DNA of 64,000 bases from Micromonospora sp. NBC_01699 (GCF_036250065.1 NZ_CP109199.1:2790001-2854000), one strand, 5' to 3'. Counted from the stretch's first letter, positions 52,221-60,962 are shown. Numbers and translations are program-made. The notes: generated by a model from the letters alone, not told the origin.

Positions 52221-53018
52221 GTGAGTTTGTCTCCCTATGAATTTCTCCTGCGCGAACTGAGGCAGGCCCGGATCGACGCCGGGCTGACTCAGGAAGCGCT
52301 GGGCGAGCGGATCCACTTCTCGGCCCAGAAGGTGAGCGCCGTCGAGACCGGCCGCGCACCGCTGACCAGCGAATTCGTCCAGCTCGTGGACGACGCGGTC
52401 GGCGCCCGTGGCCGGCTGGTACGCATGTGGGACGACTTCGTGAAGGACGGAGCCGCACCCAACTGGCTCCTTGAGTGGATCGAGTTCGAACGAACAGCGA
52501 CGTTGCTCCGGTGGTTCGAGCCTTCGCTCGTCCCCGGACTACTCCAGACCGAGGCGTACGCCCGCGCGGTGCTCAGCGTGGGCGGGCGGTATTCAGAGCA
52601 GAAAATTGGTCAACTTCTGGCGTCTCGGATGGAGCGACAGGCAATCTTGCACCGCGAGCAGCCGCCCAAGCTCGTCGCCGTGATCGACGCCATGGTGTTG
52701 CGGCGGGCGGTGGGCCCGGCTGCCGTGATGATGGAGCAGTTCGAGCATCTTTGTCAGATGGCCAGCATGTCGCACATCCACCTGCACGTGATCCCAGAGA
52801 CGGTCGGCATGCACGAGGGTCTTGCCGGTGGCTTCATCCTGGCCAAGGGGCCCGAGGGCGAGGCCGCGCATCTAGACAATCCGGTGCGTGCGCATGTGAC
52901 CGACCGCGCTGCGGACCTGGATATGCTTCAGGACAGGTGGGAAAGTATCCGAAGCGATGCGGCTCCCAGCCGGGAGACCGTAGACCTGATCCAGGAAGTG
53001 GCGAAGACATGGACCTGA
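52221..53018 (+). CDS. Scr1-family XRE regulator (DUF5753)
   Basis: A 265-aa regulator. The N-terminal HTH (about 5-65) contains LRQARIDAGLTQEALGERIH and KVSAVETGRAPLT. The DUF5753 domain follows (WFEPSLVPGLLQTEAYARAV, VIDAMVLRR, HIHLHVIPETVG). GTG 52221 has AGAGG 8 bp upstream. It overlaps the first DUF397 gene by 10 bp. This pairing is widespread in actinomycetes and has been linked with development and antibiotic production. Confidence 0.92.
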   Translation: MSLSPYEFLLRELRQARIDAGLTQEALGERIHFSAQKVSAVETGRAPLTSEFVQLVDDAVGARGRLVRMWDDFVKDGAAPNWLLEWIEFERTATLLRWFEPSLVPGLLQTEAYARAVLSVGGRYSEQKIGQLLASRMERQAILHREQPPKLVAVIDAMVLRRAVGPAAVMMEQFEHLCQMASMSHIHLHVIPETVGMHEGLAGGFILAKGPEGEAAHLDNPVRAHVTDRAADLDMLQDRWESIRSDAAPSRETVDLIQEVAKTWT

Positions 53019-53197
53019 CCGGTGCCGTCTGGCGGAAGTCGACCCGTAGTAACAACGGTGGTTCGACCTGTGTCGAGGTGGCGAGGAACCTTCCCGGTGT
53101 CGTCGGCGTGCGGGACAGCAAGGACCCGAGCGGTCCGGCGCTGACGTTCGTCCCGGACGCGTGGCGCGCGTTCGTCGGCCTGACAAAGCAGCGCTGA
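53009..53197 (+). CDS. DUF397 protein, copy 1
   Basis: A 62-aa protein with the DUF397 pattern: WRKSTRSNNGGSTCVEVA, VVGVRDSKDP, LTFVPDAWRAFV. It starts inside the end of the Scr1-like gene. DUF397 proteins are small partners or antagonists of these regulators. Confidence 0.93.
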   Translation: MDLTGAVWRKSTRSNNGGSTCVEVARNLPGVVGVRDSKDPSGPALTFVPDAWRAFVGLTKQR

Positions 53198-53221
53198 CCG
53201 ACTCCAGGAGGTGGCGAAGAG

Positions 53222-53410
53222 ATGGACCTGACCGGTGCCGTCTGGCGGAAGTCGACCCGTAGTGACAACGGGGGCTCGACCTGTGTCGAGGTGGCGAGGA
53301 ACCTTCCCGGCGTCGTTGGCGTGCGGGACAGCAAGGACCCGAGCGGTCCGGCGCTGACGTTCGTCCCGGACGCCTGGCGCGCGTTCGTGACCCTCGCCAA
53401 GCATCACTGA
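53222..53410 (+). CDS. DUF397 protein, copy 2
   Basis: A 62-aa near-duplicate of the gene 213 bp upstream; the two proteins differ at five positions (N15D and four near the C-terminus). Its ribosome region (CCAGGAGGTGGCGAAGAG) is also a copy of the sequence before copy 1, with a better match. Tandem duplication may adjust dosage or allow a second partner. Confidence 0.93.
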   Translation: MDLTGAVWRKSTRSDNGGSTCVEVARNLPGVVGVRDSKDPSGPALTFVPDAWRAFVTLAKHH

Positions 53411-53424
53411 CATGTTTCACGCGA

Positions 53425-53464
53425 CGCCCCGTGCCGGTTCGGAACGGGGCGGGGCGGGGCGTCG
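53425..53464 (+). terminator. Hairpin terminator after the DUF397 genes
   Basis: CGCCCCGTGCCG (53425-53436) pairs with 53440-53451 with one mismatch and a 3-base loop. An alternative outer stem, CGACGCCCC (53422-53430) with GGGGCGTCG (53456-53464), is also possible. Confidence 0.75.
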
Positions 53465-53477
53465 TTGCGTCCGAGCG

Positions 53478-54179
53478 CTAGACAACCTTGGCAAGCGCCT
53501 CGGCTGCCAGCGCACCGACGAACAACACTCCGAGTCTTGAGCTTTCCTGGTCGTCGCCCCGGACCACCGTCACCGACGACACCACGTGGTCCCTGGCGAT
53601 GTACGCGTCGCAGGCGATGTATGCCTCGCCACCGTCGGCGGGAGTGGTGCTGTAGCAGAAACCGAAGCGAGCCTCAGTACGCGGATACCGTGGCAGTTCC
53701 ACCGGGCCCAGGACTTTCACCTGGTCACCGGAATCCTCGTACTCCTTGCACCCTTCGACCGCCGCCTTCACCTGATCGATCACAACAGCAGCCGTGGTGG
53801 TGCCGTACGCGTGGGTGATGTTCCGTACCCACCAGCCCTCGCTCGCCCACGTCCGGAGATGGCTCCGGCGCGCTCGATCCGAATCGGCTGCGATGCTCTT
53901 GCCGCACACATCGGTGGTGGTGTAGAGCTCCGAGTCATCCGACGAGGGCGAACGTGGCCCTTCGAGTATCGCCAGGGCACCCGGGGCAATTATCGCCGCG
54001 TCCGCTCGTTCCTGTACGAACGAGGGGATCGGCCTCGGCGTGGGCGAGCCGGATGAGGGCGTCGTCACCGACGTGCCGCTGGGCGTGGCCGAACCCTTCG
54101 GATCGGAGGCGCAACCACCCTGTACGAGGACGGCCATCGCGATGATGACGACCCCTGTCCGGACCCGGCGAGTGGGCAT
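53478..54179 (-). CDS. Lipoprotein of unknown function
   Basis: A 233-aa lipoprotein. ATG 54179 has AGGAGGG 4-5 bp upstream; the signal ends in lipobox QGGC (Cys about residue 23), followed by a Ser/Thr/Pro linker. The mature domain has three Cys (VCGKSIAADS, EGCKEYED, FGFCYST) and AFV-type beta strands and ends with a hydrophobic SRLGVLFVGALAAEALAKVV stretch. No family is recognised; it resembles the small exported lipoproteins common in this phylum. It is divergent from the HEAT-repeat gene with only 36 bp between. Confidence 0.72.
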   Translation of the reverse strand: MPTRRVRTGVVIIAMAVLVQGGCASDPKGSATPSGTSVTTPSSGSPTPRPIPSFVQERADAAIIAPGALAILEGPRSPSSDDSELYTTTDVCGKSIAADSDRARRSHLRTWASEGWWVRNITHAYGTTTAAVVIDQVKAAVEGCKEYEDSGDQVKVLGPVELPRYPRTEARFGFCYSTTPADGGEAYIACDAYIARDHVVSSVTVVRGDDQESSRLGVLFVGALAAEALAKVV

Positions 54180-54215
54180 CAGGCCCTCCTGTTGATCAAA
54201 CTTGCGCGACCCGCC

Positions 54216-55220
54216 ATGCTACTGACGCAGCACCGGACGAACCCCGGGGGGTGCTGGACCTGGCTCGTCAAGGCACTGGCGGGGCGGGGGCGGGTAGCGG
54301 CCGAACTGGCCGGTATACAGTCAACCTCCCCCGACCCCAGGGTACGGGCCACGGCCTGTGACCTGCTCGGCCTCGTCAGTGAGGTGCACGAGCAGGCCCG
54401 CGAGGACGCGGCGACCCTCCTGATATCGCTGCTGGAGACCGAGGTCGACGGGGACGTGCATTGGTCCATTGCCCGCGCGCTGGGCGCCACCGGGGATCCC
54501 CGCGCCATCCCGGTGCTGGTCAGGCTCGCCCGGCACGACGATTCCGACGTACGGCATCGGGTTGCGTGTTCCCTGCCCGCCGCGATCGGTGATGCTGTCG
54601 ACGGTCCCGGCGTGGACGCGTTGGTTGGTTTGTGTGCCGACCCCGACCGGGAGGTACGCAACTGGGCGACGTTCGGGCTCGGCTGGCAGACCAACGCCGA
54701 CGGAGATCTCGTTCGGCAGGTCCTCCGGGAGCGCACCGCTGACGGCTACAGCGAGGTACGTGAGGAAGGTGTCCGGGGCCTGGCCAGGCGGCGGGACCCA
54801 GGCGCGCTTCCGCTGCTGGCCGGGATGTTGGCGCAGGAGAGCGCCCACGTCATGAGTTTCGACGCGGCGGCGTTCCTGGGCGATCCGGCGTTGCTGCCGC
54901 TGCTGGAGAAGTTCGATCCCGCCGATCGCGGTGTGGCCGACGCGCTGCGGGAGTGCGATCCGGTCCTCCGGGCCCGCCGGGACGCGTTCGCCTCCACCCT
55001 GTTCGACGCCCTGCACGCGCGTCTGCCCGAGGCCGAGATCGCGCTGTACGCCGAGCGTTTCGAAATCGGCCTGCACCTCGACGTCGCTCTCCCGCCGCAC
55101 GGTGGCCAACCGGCGCAGTGGTGGGTGGACGGCCTGATGGCCCACGCCGGAGGCGATCCTGAAATGGCGGCACAATTCGTCATCCGCGACCTGTCGGCGG
55201 GACCGACTGTCGGTGTGTAG
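54216..55220 (+). CDS. HEAT-repeat protein
   Basis: A protein of about 334 residues with HEAT-type helical repeats in the first 230 residues: GDPRAIPVLVRLARHDDSDV, DPDREVRNWATFGLGWQ and YSEVREEGVRGLARRRDPGA. The C-terminal 90 residues differ. It is cytoplasmic and probably a binding scaffold. ATG 54216 is chosen; TTG 54192 is in frame but falls in the ribosome site of the divergent gene. It is followed 129 bp later by the cysteine-hydrolase-like gene. Confidence 0.72.
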   Translation: MLLTQHRTNPGGCWTWLVKALAGRGRVAAELAGIQSTSPDPRVRATACDLLGLVSEVHEQAREDAATLLISLLETEVDGDVHWSIARALGATGDPRAIPVLVRLARHDDSDVRHRVACSLPAAIGDAVDGPGVDALVGLCADPDREVRNWATFGLGWQTNADGDLVRQVLRERTADGYSEVREEGVRGLARRRDPGALPLLAGMLAQESAHVMSFDAAAFLGDPALLPLLEKFDPADRGVADALRECDPVLRARRDAFASTLFDALHARLPEAEIALYAERFEIGLHLDVALPPHGGQPAQWWVDGLMAHAGGDPEMAAQFVIRDLSAGPTVGV

Positions 55221-55349
55221 TCGTTGTCTCCCATACGACTCGTGCGGCCGTCGTCGCAGTGGCGCGGCTATACATACCTGAGCCGCGTACGCGGTGAGAG
55301 GTTGAGCGCGGCAATCCCTCCCCAGACCGCGCAGTTCGAGGAGTGCACC

Positions 55350-56069
55350 ATGACCGAGGCAGTTCACACAGTCATCAAGACGAAGGCGCAGATCATGGCC
55401 GACGTACAGGACGCCATCGATGCTTCGGTGCTGGTGAACGTGGTGGTGGCCAACCCGTGGAACACGCTGAACCAGAACAATCTGGTGACACAGAACGGGT
55501 TCACCGCCTGGGCGCCGGCCCTCATGGGCCCCGGTGCCCAGATGAAACCCCTGACCAGCCAGATCAAGCTCGGGTTGGACCTCGCACTTCGGGACAAGAG
55601 CGATCTGGAGATCTACGCCGCCCTCGGGAGGGCGTACCTGCGAATGGGGAACGAGCGCCTCCTCGCGGCGAAGAAGACGCCGGCCATCGGCACGTGCCTG
55701 GACATCTGTTGCCTGGCGGTGGCACTCCTGGGCTCGCAGTTCCGGGCGCTGTTCAACCCGACCAGCACCATCGAGGTGGTTCTCATGGCCACCATGGGGG
55801 AGGCCGCGCACGCCCTGATCGTGGTGGACCGCGCGCAGGACGGCACGCTGAGCGACCATGCGACGTGGGGCCCGAACGCCTTCGTCGTGGACCAGTGGTA
55901 CGCGCTCCAGCGCAACGGTCTGCCGGGGTCCCGGGCGGTCAAGGACATCGATCCGAACGGCGCATTCTACGACCCGAGTTTCATCCCGTTCCTCACCGTG
56001 AGCAGGCTCCACAAGCCGGTCGTCCTGGCCCGGAAGGGCATCTTCACCGCGCACGACCTCATTTCCTGA
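55350..56069 (+). CDS. Possible papain-like cysteine hydrolase, family unknown
   Basis: A 239-aa protein with GAGGAG 6 bp before ATG 55350. I do not recognise the family. Three spaced motifs suggest a Cys-His-Asp triad of the papain/C58 type: C116 in AIGTCLDICCLAVALLG, H154 in EAAHALIVVDR, and D181 in WGPNAFVVDQWYA. The order and spacing match bacterial proteins with the pattern G-x-C, then H-x-hydrophobic, then D-x-W. The N-terminal 100 residues are helical. There is no signal peptide. It converges on the serine hydrolase gene with 19 bp between. Confidence 0.6.
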   Translation: MTEAVHTVIKTKAQIMADVQDAIDASVLVNVVVANPWNTLNQNNLVTQNGFTAWAPALMGPGAQMKPLTSQIKLGLDLALRDKSDLEIYAALGRAYLRMGNERLLAAKKTPAIGTCLDICCLAVALLGSQFRALFNPTSTIEVVLMATMGEAAHALIVVDRAQDGTLSDHATWGPNAFVVDQWYALQRNGLPGSRAVKDIDPNGAFYDPSFIPFLTVSRLHKPVVLARKGIFTAHDLIS

Positions 56070-56088
56070 GAACGAGGAAGTTCGCGGG

Positions 56089-58128
56089 TCACTTCGGCGA
56101 CATCAACGCGTGACCGGGCCGGTAGGCGGTCGAACAGTCCGAGTCCTTCGTGGCGGAGGTCTCGCAGGCTGGCACCGGGGGGACGGGTGAGGCGACCGGC
56201 TTCGGTCCGGCCGTCCACCCGTCCGGCTGGAACAGCGCGGCGTCGGCCGGTCGGCGGTCGTCGAAGAGCACACCCCGCGGCCCGGTCACGCGTACGGCGT
56301 TGACGTGGACGCCGCGGCCGTGGGGTTCCGGGCCGGTGGTGTAGCGCCAGCGGACCTCGGTTGTCCCGGCGGGCAGGTGTGCCGACGCCCGCAACCACTG
56401 CTGGCCCTCGAAGCCGGAGAACGCCCCGTCGGTCTGCCAACTCCGACCGCCGACCCGCAGCGAGAGCGGAACCCGCTGCCAGGTCACGCCGCCGTCCGAG
56501 GACGCCTCCACCGCGCCGGTGTCGGTGTCGGCGGTGTCGTACCAGAGGGCGAACGACAGCTCCGCTCCACGAGCGGGTACGGCGATCGGGACGGTCAGCG
56601 TGGCATTGGTGTTGCTGGCCGTACCGGCGAACCAGTCGGTTCCGCGCTGCTCCGGGCGTACGGGAAGGGCAAGGGCGAGATCGGTGGCGACCGCCGCCCG
56701 CGACGGGTTGTTGTTGCCCCAGTTGCGGCTCGGGTGCACCCGGTTGGTCAGCAGGATGACGAACGACCGCGACAGCGGGTCGATGACGATCGAGGTGCCG
56801 GTGAATCCGGTGTGTCCGGCCGTCACCGGCGAGCTGAGCGCCCCCATGTACCGGCGCTGGTCCAACTCGAAGCCCAGCCCGTGCGCGTGGCCGAGGAACG
56901 TCTGGTTGTAGTTGGTGAACAGCTCCCGCACCGATTCCTCGGAGAGGATCCGGGTGCCCTCGTAGTCTCCGCCGTTGAGCAGCGTCTGCCCGAGTATGGC
57001 CAGGTCGTGGGCGGTGGAGAAGACGCCCGCGTGGCCGGACACCCCGCCCAGGCAGTACGCGTTCTCGTCGTGCACGCTGCCCCACACCAGTCCCCGGCCG
57101 ATCGACCGCTGGTACTCCTCGGCGGCGATGCGCGGCTTGAGCGACGCGGGCGGGTTGAACATCGTCTCGGTCATCCCGAGCGGCCCGGTGATCTGCTCGG
57201 CGATCACCCGGTCGAGGGTCTGCCCGGTGACGGTGGCGATCACCTGGCCCAGCGTCATCATGTTCATGTCGCTGTAGAGGAAGACCGTGCCCGGTGGTGC
57301 GAACGGCTTCACCGCGTACACGGCGGCCCAGCGTTCGTCGTTGTTCGCGTACGCGCAGAGCGACGGGTCCGGGTCGGCGGGCAGCCCGGAGGTGTGGGTG
57401 AGCAGGTTGAGGATGGTGATGTTTCCCTTGCCGTTCGCGGCGAACGCCGGGATGTACTGCGCGACCGGGGTTCTGAGCCCGATCCGACCGGCCTGGATGA
57501 GCTGGACGGCGGCGATCGAGGTGAACAGTTTGGTCATCGAGGCGACGTCGAAGATGGTGTTCGTCCGCATCGCGATCCGCTCGGCCGGCGGCAACTCGGT
57601 CGGCTTGTCGTCGGAGTAGCGCAGCGCGTACCCCACGGCGTCGTGGGCGACGATGACGCCGTCGCGCGCGGCCAGCGCGACCGCGCCGGCATATTCGGGG
57701 TACGTCGGCGACGGTTGCAGGTAGCCGGCGATGTCGACGGCGATCTGGTCGATCCATCGGGGATCGAGACCGACCTGTTCGGCGGTGCCGTAGCGCAGTG
57801 TCTGCGCCGGGTGGGCGAACCGGATGTCGGCGCTGGTGACCGTGGGCGGAACACTGGTCACCGAGGGCGGCACGACCCGGAACGCGGGCGGCACGTCGGC
57901 GACCTGGGGTGGGGCTTCGGTGACCTCCAGCGATCCGTCCGTGGTCACGGGTGGCGCGTCGGTGACGGCGGGCGGCGTGTCGGTGCCCCCGGGTGCGTGG
58001 ATTGGCGTGTTCGCCCCGGCGGGCGCGCTGACGGCGGTCGGGCCCGCACCGGCGGGCGCGCTGACGGCGGTCAGGCCGGCGACGGTGACGAGGGTCGCCA
58101 GGGCGCGCAGCGTACGTCCGAGTTTCAT
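56089..58128 (-). CDS. Secreted serine hydrolase (beta-lactamase class C/esterase fold)
   Basis: A 679-aa secreted protein. ATG 58128 has GGAGG 6 bp upstream. The signal peptide is followed by a low-complexity Pro/Val/Thr region (about 30-100) with a duplicated TAVSAPAGA. The hydrolase domain (about 105-500) has S197-x-x-K200 (SMTK), Y285-S-D287 (YSDMN) and HTGFTGTS in the KTG position. The C-terminal domain (about 505-640) is a beta sandwich of the kind seen beside M6 peptidases. It probably acts on cell-wall peptides or esters outside the cell. Confidence 0.88.
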   Translation of the reverse strand: MKLGRTLRALATLVTVAGLTAVSAPAGAGPTAVSAPAGANTPIHAPGGTDTPPAVTDAPPVTTDGSLEVTEAPPQVADVPPAFRVVPPSVTSVPPTVTSADIRFAHPAQTLRYGTAEQVGLDPRWIDQIAVDIAGYLQPSPTYPEYAGAVALAARDGVIVAHDAVGYALRYSDDKPTELPPAERIAMRTNTIFDVASMTKLFTSIAAVQLIQAGRIGLRTPVAQYIPAFAANGKGNITILNLLTHTSGLPADPDPSLCAYANNDERWAAVYAVKPFAPPGTVFLYSDMNMMTLGQVIATVTGQTLDRVIAEQITGPLGMTETMFNPPASLKPRIAAEEYQRSIGRGLVWGSVHDENAYCLGGVSGHAGVFSTAHDLAILGQTLLNGGDYEGTRILSEESVRELFTNYNQTFLGHAHGLGFELDQRRYMGALSSPVTAGHTGFTGTSIVIDPLSRSFVILLTNRVHPSRNWGNNNPSRAAVATDLALALPVRPEQRGTDWFAGTASNTNATLTVPIAVPARGAELSFALWYDTADTDTGAVEASSDGGVTWQRVPLSLRVGGRSWQTDGAFSGFEGQQWLRASAHLPAGTTEVRWRYTTGPEPHGRGVHVNAVRVTGPRGVLFDDRRPADAALFQPDGWTAGPKPVASPVPPVPACETSATKDSDCSTAYRPGHALMSPK

Positions 58129-58340
58129 CGACTGCCTCCGCGATTCGGTCAGCGGAATCGTCGGAGTGCGCCGAACGGGTGGCACTCGTGGCGATTCATC
58201 ACGCTTCGTGACGCAGAGCCTATGCATGGCAAATGGGTCGACTTGGCCGTTTGGCGAAGGTTGCTCACATCGGGTCGCGCCGGCCGAACCACGGCCGGAC
58301 AGTCGACGGGGTCGGGGTCGGGAGCGTTCGGCAGGCAGCC

Positions 58341-58613
58341 TCAGGCGGCCAGGGGCGCTGTCGGTGCACGGTCCTGCGCGGAAGCTGGTCCGCCGAGCGC
58401 CTCGGGGGCGAGCCAGCCGTGGTGGGCGGCGATGGCGCCGAGCGCGCACCGGTTGGGTGCACCGACCCGGTCCATCAGCCGGCGCAACTGTCGCTGCATG
58501 GTCCGTACGGCGACGAAGAGATCCGCCGCTATCTGCTCGTCGCTGTGGTCGGCGATGATCAGGTGGACGATCCGACGTTCGCGGTCGCTGATCGGGCCGC
58601 GCTCGTCCGGCAT
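58341..58613 (-). CDS. Stand-alone LuxR-type HTH protein
   Basis: A 90-aa protein that is little more than a LuxR HTH: ISDRERRIVHLIIADHSDEQ and VRTMQRQLRRLMDRVGAPNR. It has no receiver or ligand domain. ATG 58613 has GGGGAGG 5 bp upstream and is much better than ATG 58634 or 58637. It may act as a small DNA-binding regulator or an antagonist of a full-length LuxR protein. A GATCT-CT-AGATC palindrome lies about 60 bp upstream. Confidence 0.78.
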   Translation of the reverse strand: MPDERGPISDRERRIVHLIIADHSDEQIAADLFVAVRTMQRQLRRLMDRVGAPNRCALGAIAAHHGWLAPEALGGPASAQDRAPTAPLAA

Positions 58614-58841
58614 GGCAACCTCCCCGTAGGTCATCATGTCTGCTCGCCGCTGGTCCGGTGGTCACTGAGCGACGATCTCTAGATCATCGTGGGTGACGAT
58701 TCGGGAGTCAAGCGCCCTGACATTCTGGCGTCAACGTCTCGAACCGCCCTTCCCGTGCGCCGTACCCGTCTCTAGGCTCCACGCTCGTGACGGCCCCGCC
58801 GACGGGTGGGGGACCGACGAACCTATGGTGGAGGCGATTCC

Positions 58842-59663
58842 ATGCGGGGGCGAAAGTTCAACCTGGTCCGGATGCTCGGCACGTCCACGGTGCTGACCGG
58901 TCTGCTGCTCGGCCTGATGGCGGCACCGGCCTCGGCCGGACGCGCGGGTTCCCCGAGCGCCGCCGACGAGGCGCAGCGGGCTCGGGCCACCGGCGCGGCG
59001 GTGGAGATCGCCGGTCTGCGTACGGACACCCAGCGGGTCTACGCCAACCCGGACGGGACCAGGCGGGCGGTGTTCTCGGTACCCGCCGAGCAAGCCGCGG
59101 CGATCGACGGGATCTGGTCGGGTACGGCGAGCTGGACCTCGATCAGCAGTCAGTACCCGAACCAGTCGTACTGGATGGACAGTGTCGCCCGGGTCGGCTA
59201 TCTCTCCGACATCGGCTCGACCGGGGTGTGGCGTTCGATCTTCCAGTTCGACACGTCGGCGGTGCAGGGGAAGATCATCGACAGCGCGGCGTTCCGGGTC
59301 ACCCTCGCCCACTCCTGGTCCTGCCAGTCCACGCCGGTGCAGCTCTGGCAGACCGCCGCGATCGACGCCTCGACGACCTGGACCAGCCACGCGGGTTCCT
59401 GGCCGGCGCTGCTCGCCCAGGCCAATGGCGCCGCGAACAGCACCTGCGGTCAGCCGCAGCAGAACATGTCGTTCTCCGGCACCGCCCTGCGTGACCTGGT
59501 CCAGCAGGGCGCGTCCACCGCCAATCCGACCGCCACCGTCGGACTGCGCGCCGCGAGCGAGACCGCGCAGGCCCAGTGGAAGCGGTTCACCCCCAGCACC
59601 GCGCGGCTTGAGGTCGTCTACTCGGAGCCGCTGCCGCTCGCGTCGGGCACCACCCTGTCCTAG
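58842..59663 (+). CDS. Secreted DNRLRE-like protein, possibly an internally deleted remnant
   Basis: A 273-aa secreted protein with GGAGG 8 bp before ATG 58842 and a signal peptide to about residue 32. Residues about 55-85 (TQRVYANPDGTRRAVFSVPA) match the N-terminus of very large actinomycete surface proteins of the RHS/LamG group. Residues about 95-265 match the later DNRLRE domain (WRSIFQFDTSAVQGKIIDSA and the closing ARLEVVYSE). The several hundred residues usually between them are missing, and the protein ends where fibronectin or LamG modules would start. Confidence 0.7.
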   Translation: MRGRKFNLVRMLGTSTVLTGLLLGLMAAPASAGRAGSPSAADEAQRARATGAAVEIAGLRTDTQRVYANPDGTRRAVFSVPAEQAAAIDGIWSGTASWTSISSQYPNQSYWMDSVARVGYLSDIGSTGVWRSIFQFDTSAVQGKIIDSAAFRVTLAHSWSCQSTPVQLWQTAAIDASTTWTSHAGSWPALLAQANGAANSTCGQPQQNMSFSGTALRDLVQQGASTANPTATVGLRAASETAQAQWKRFTPSTARLEVVYSEPLPLASGTTLS

Positions 59664-59680
59664 TCGGAGCGTCGCACCCA

Positions 59681-59716
59681 GCGCCCCCGCCCCGGTGGTC
59701 CCGGGCGCGGGGGCGC
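59681..59716. terminator. Hairpin terminator between convergent genes
   Basis: GCGCCCCCGC (59681-59690) pairs with 59707-59716 around an inner CCCGG/CCGGG stem. It lies between the DNRLRE-like and TetR stops. Confidence 0.78.
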
Positions 59717-59727
59717 GTTCGACCGGG

Positions 59728-60807
59728 TCAGGCCGGGCCCTGGCTCGACGCGGCGGCGTGGCAGGCGCCCCAGCCGTCCGCGCGGGCGACGATCCGGCCG
59801 CCGCGGACCGCGACGGCGGTCTCGGTGGCGTCGCTGACCGACGGTACGCCGGCCGCCGCCGCCAGAACGCCGTCCCGATCGTGTACGACCTGTAGCCGTG
59901 GCCAGTCCGACGGCCGGATCGCCTGGCGCAGGCAGGCCCGCAGCTCCGCGACGGTGAGCCGGGCCAGCGGCGCCAACTCGTCCGGGGTGCCGCTGACCAG
60001 GACCGCGGTGACGTCGGCGCCGGGCGGTGCGGCGCGTACCGCCTCCTCGATCGCGGAGAGCCGGTGCAGGCCGAGGATCGCGATCACCCCGTTGCCGTCG
60101 AGCCGCGCGGGTTCGTCGCGCAGGGCGTCGGTCGCGGCCGGCGGCGACCAGGGTTCGTCGGCGGGTCGCGCCCGTGGGATCTGGGTGAGGTGGGGTGCGT
60201 CCCACCGGTCGTCCAGGTCGAGGTCGGCCACCTGGGCGCAGGCGCTGACCACACCGAACGGCTCCACGAAGCCGGGCGCGGCGGCGGCCAGTTGGCTCGC
60301 GCCGTGCAGGGTGGTGAGCGCGGCCTCGGCCACCCTTACCCGACGACCGGCCGGTGTTCCGGCGCGATGCAGCCGTTCCAGGGCGAGCCCGAGCACTATC
60401 GCGTCCAGGTGCACCAACTGGGTGTAGGGCAGCCGGGTCCGCTCGGCGGCGAGGATCTCCGGGATCAGGTCGGCGCCGAGCCGGGCGGTGCCGGAGGAGT
60501 CGGTGGCGAGCGGGAGTCGGGCGAGCCAGGCGCGGGCGAACTCGGCGAGTGCCGTACGCGGTGAGTCGCCCGGATCCCGGTACGGCGGCTCGGGTGCCCG
60601 CTCGACCTCGTCGGCCAGTACGGCGAAGTAGAGCGCCTGCTTGCCGGGGAAGTTGGAGTAGACCGCGCCCCGGGTGAGTTCGGCGCGTTCGGCGATGCTG
60701 TCGATCTTCGCGTCCCGGAACCCGCGCTCGACGAACTCGTCCCGGGCGGCGGCGAGCACCCTCGCCCGGTTGCGCTCCTGCGTCTGCGCCCTGCTGAGCC
60801 GACCCAT
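59728..60807 (-). CDS. TetR-family regulator with C-terminal extension
   Basis: A 359-aa protein, much longer than a usual TetR of about 200. The HTH (about 15-60) reads ERGFRDAKIDSIAERAELTR and GAVYSNFPGKQAL. After the ligand domain, about 150 extra residues resemble a thioredoxin-like fold (LQVVHDRDGVLAAAAGVPSV, AVAVRGGRIVARADGWG) without a visible CxxC. ATG 60807 has GAGGAG 4 bp upstream. It is divergent from the P450 gene across a perfect operator. Confidence 0.85.
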   Translation of the reverse strand: MGRLSRAQTQERNRARVLAAARDEFVERGFRDAKIDSIAERAELTRGAVYSNFPGKQALYFAVLADEVERAPEPPYRDPGDSPRTALAEFARAWLARLPLATDSSGTARLGADLIPEILAAERTRLPYTQLVHLDAIVLGLALERLHRAGTPAGRRVRVAEAALTTLHGASQLAAAAPGFVEPFGVVSACAQVADLDLDDRWDAPHLTQIPRARPADEPWSPPAATDALRDEPARLDGNGVIAILGLHRLSAIEEAVRAAPPGADVTAVLVSGTPDELAPLARLTVAELRACLRQAIRPSDWPRLQVVHDRDGVLAAAAGVPSVSDATETAVAVRGGRIVARADGWGACHAAASSQGPA

Positions 60808-60884
60808 CGTTCTCCTCACCCCGCGGCGGTCGCCGCCGGTCCACTCCGCGCGTTGCCACCCGACGTTGCCGGGTGTGCCGATTC

Positions 60885-60920
60885 AAGATACCGTCACCAT
60901 TCAGATGATCCCATCATCTG
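60885..60920. promoter_or_regulatory. TetR/P450 divergent operator
   Basis: A perfect inverted repeat, CAGATGAT-CCC-ATCATCTG (60902-60920). A leftward -10-like TATCTT lies at 60885-60890, so the repeat would cover the TetR-gene -35 region. Further CATCTG half-sites follow near 60928 and 60949 toward the P450 gene. Confidence 0.82.
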
Positions 60921-60962
60921 TGGCGACCATCTGAGACTGTCCCGAGAACATCTGCGATTGGA

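Noticed and set aside
58665-58690. Start of the beta-lactamase-like gene far upstream near 58665
   Set aside because: The extra 179 residues overlap the LuxR gene and lack sense; ATG 58128 has a ribosome site and a signal peptide.
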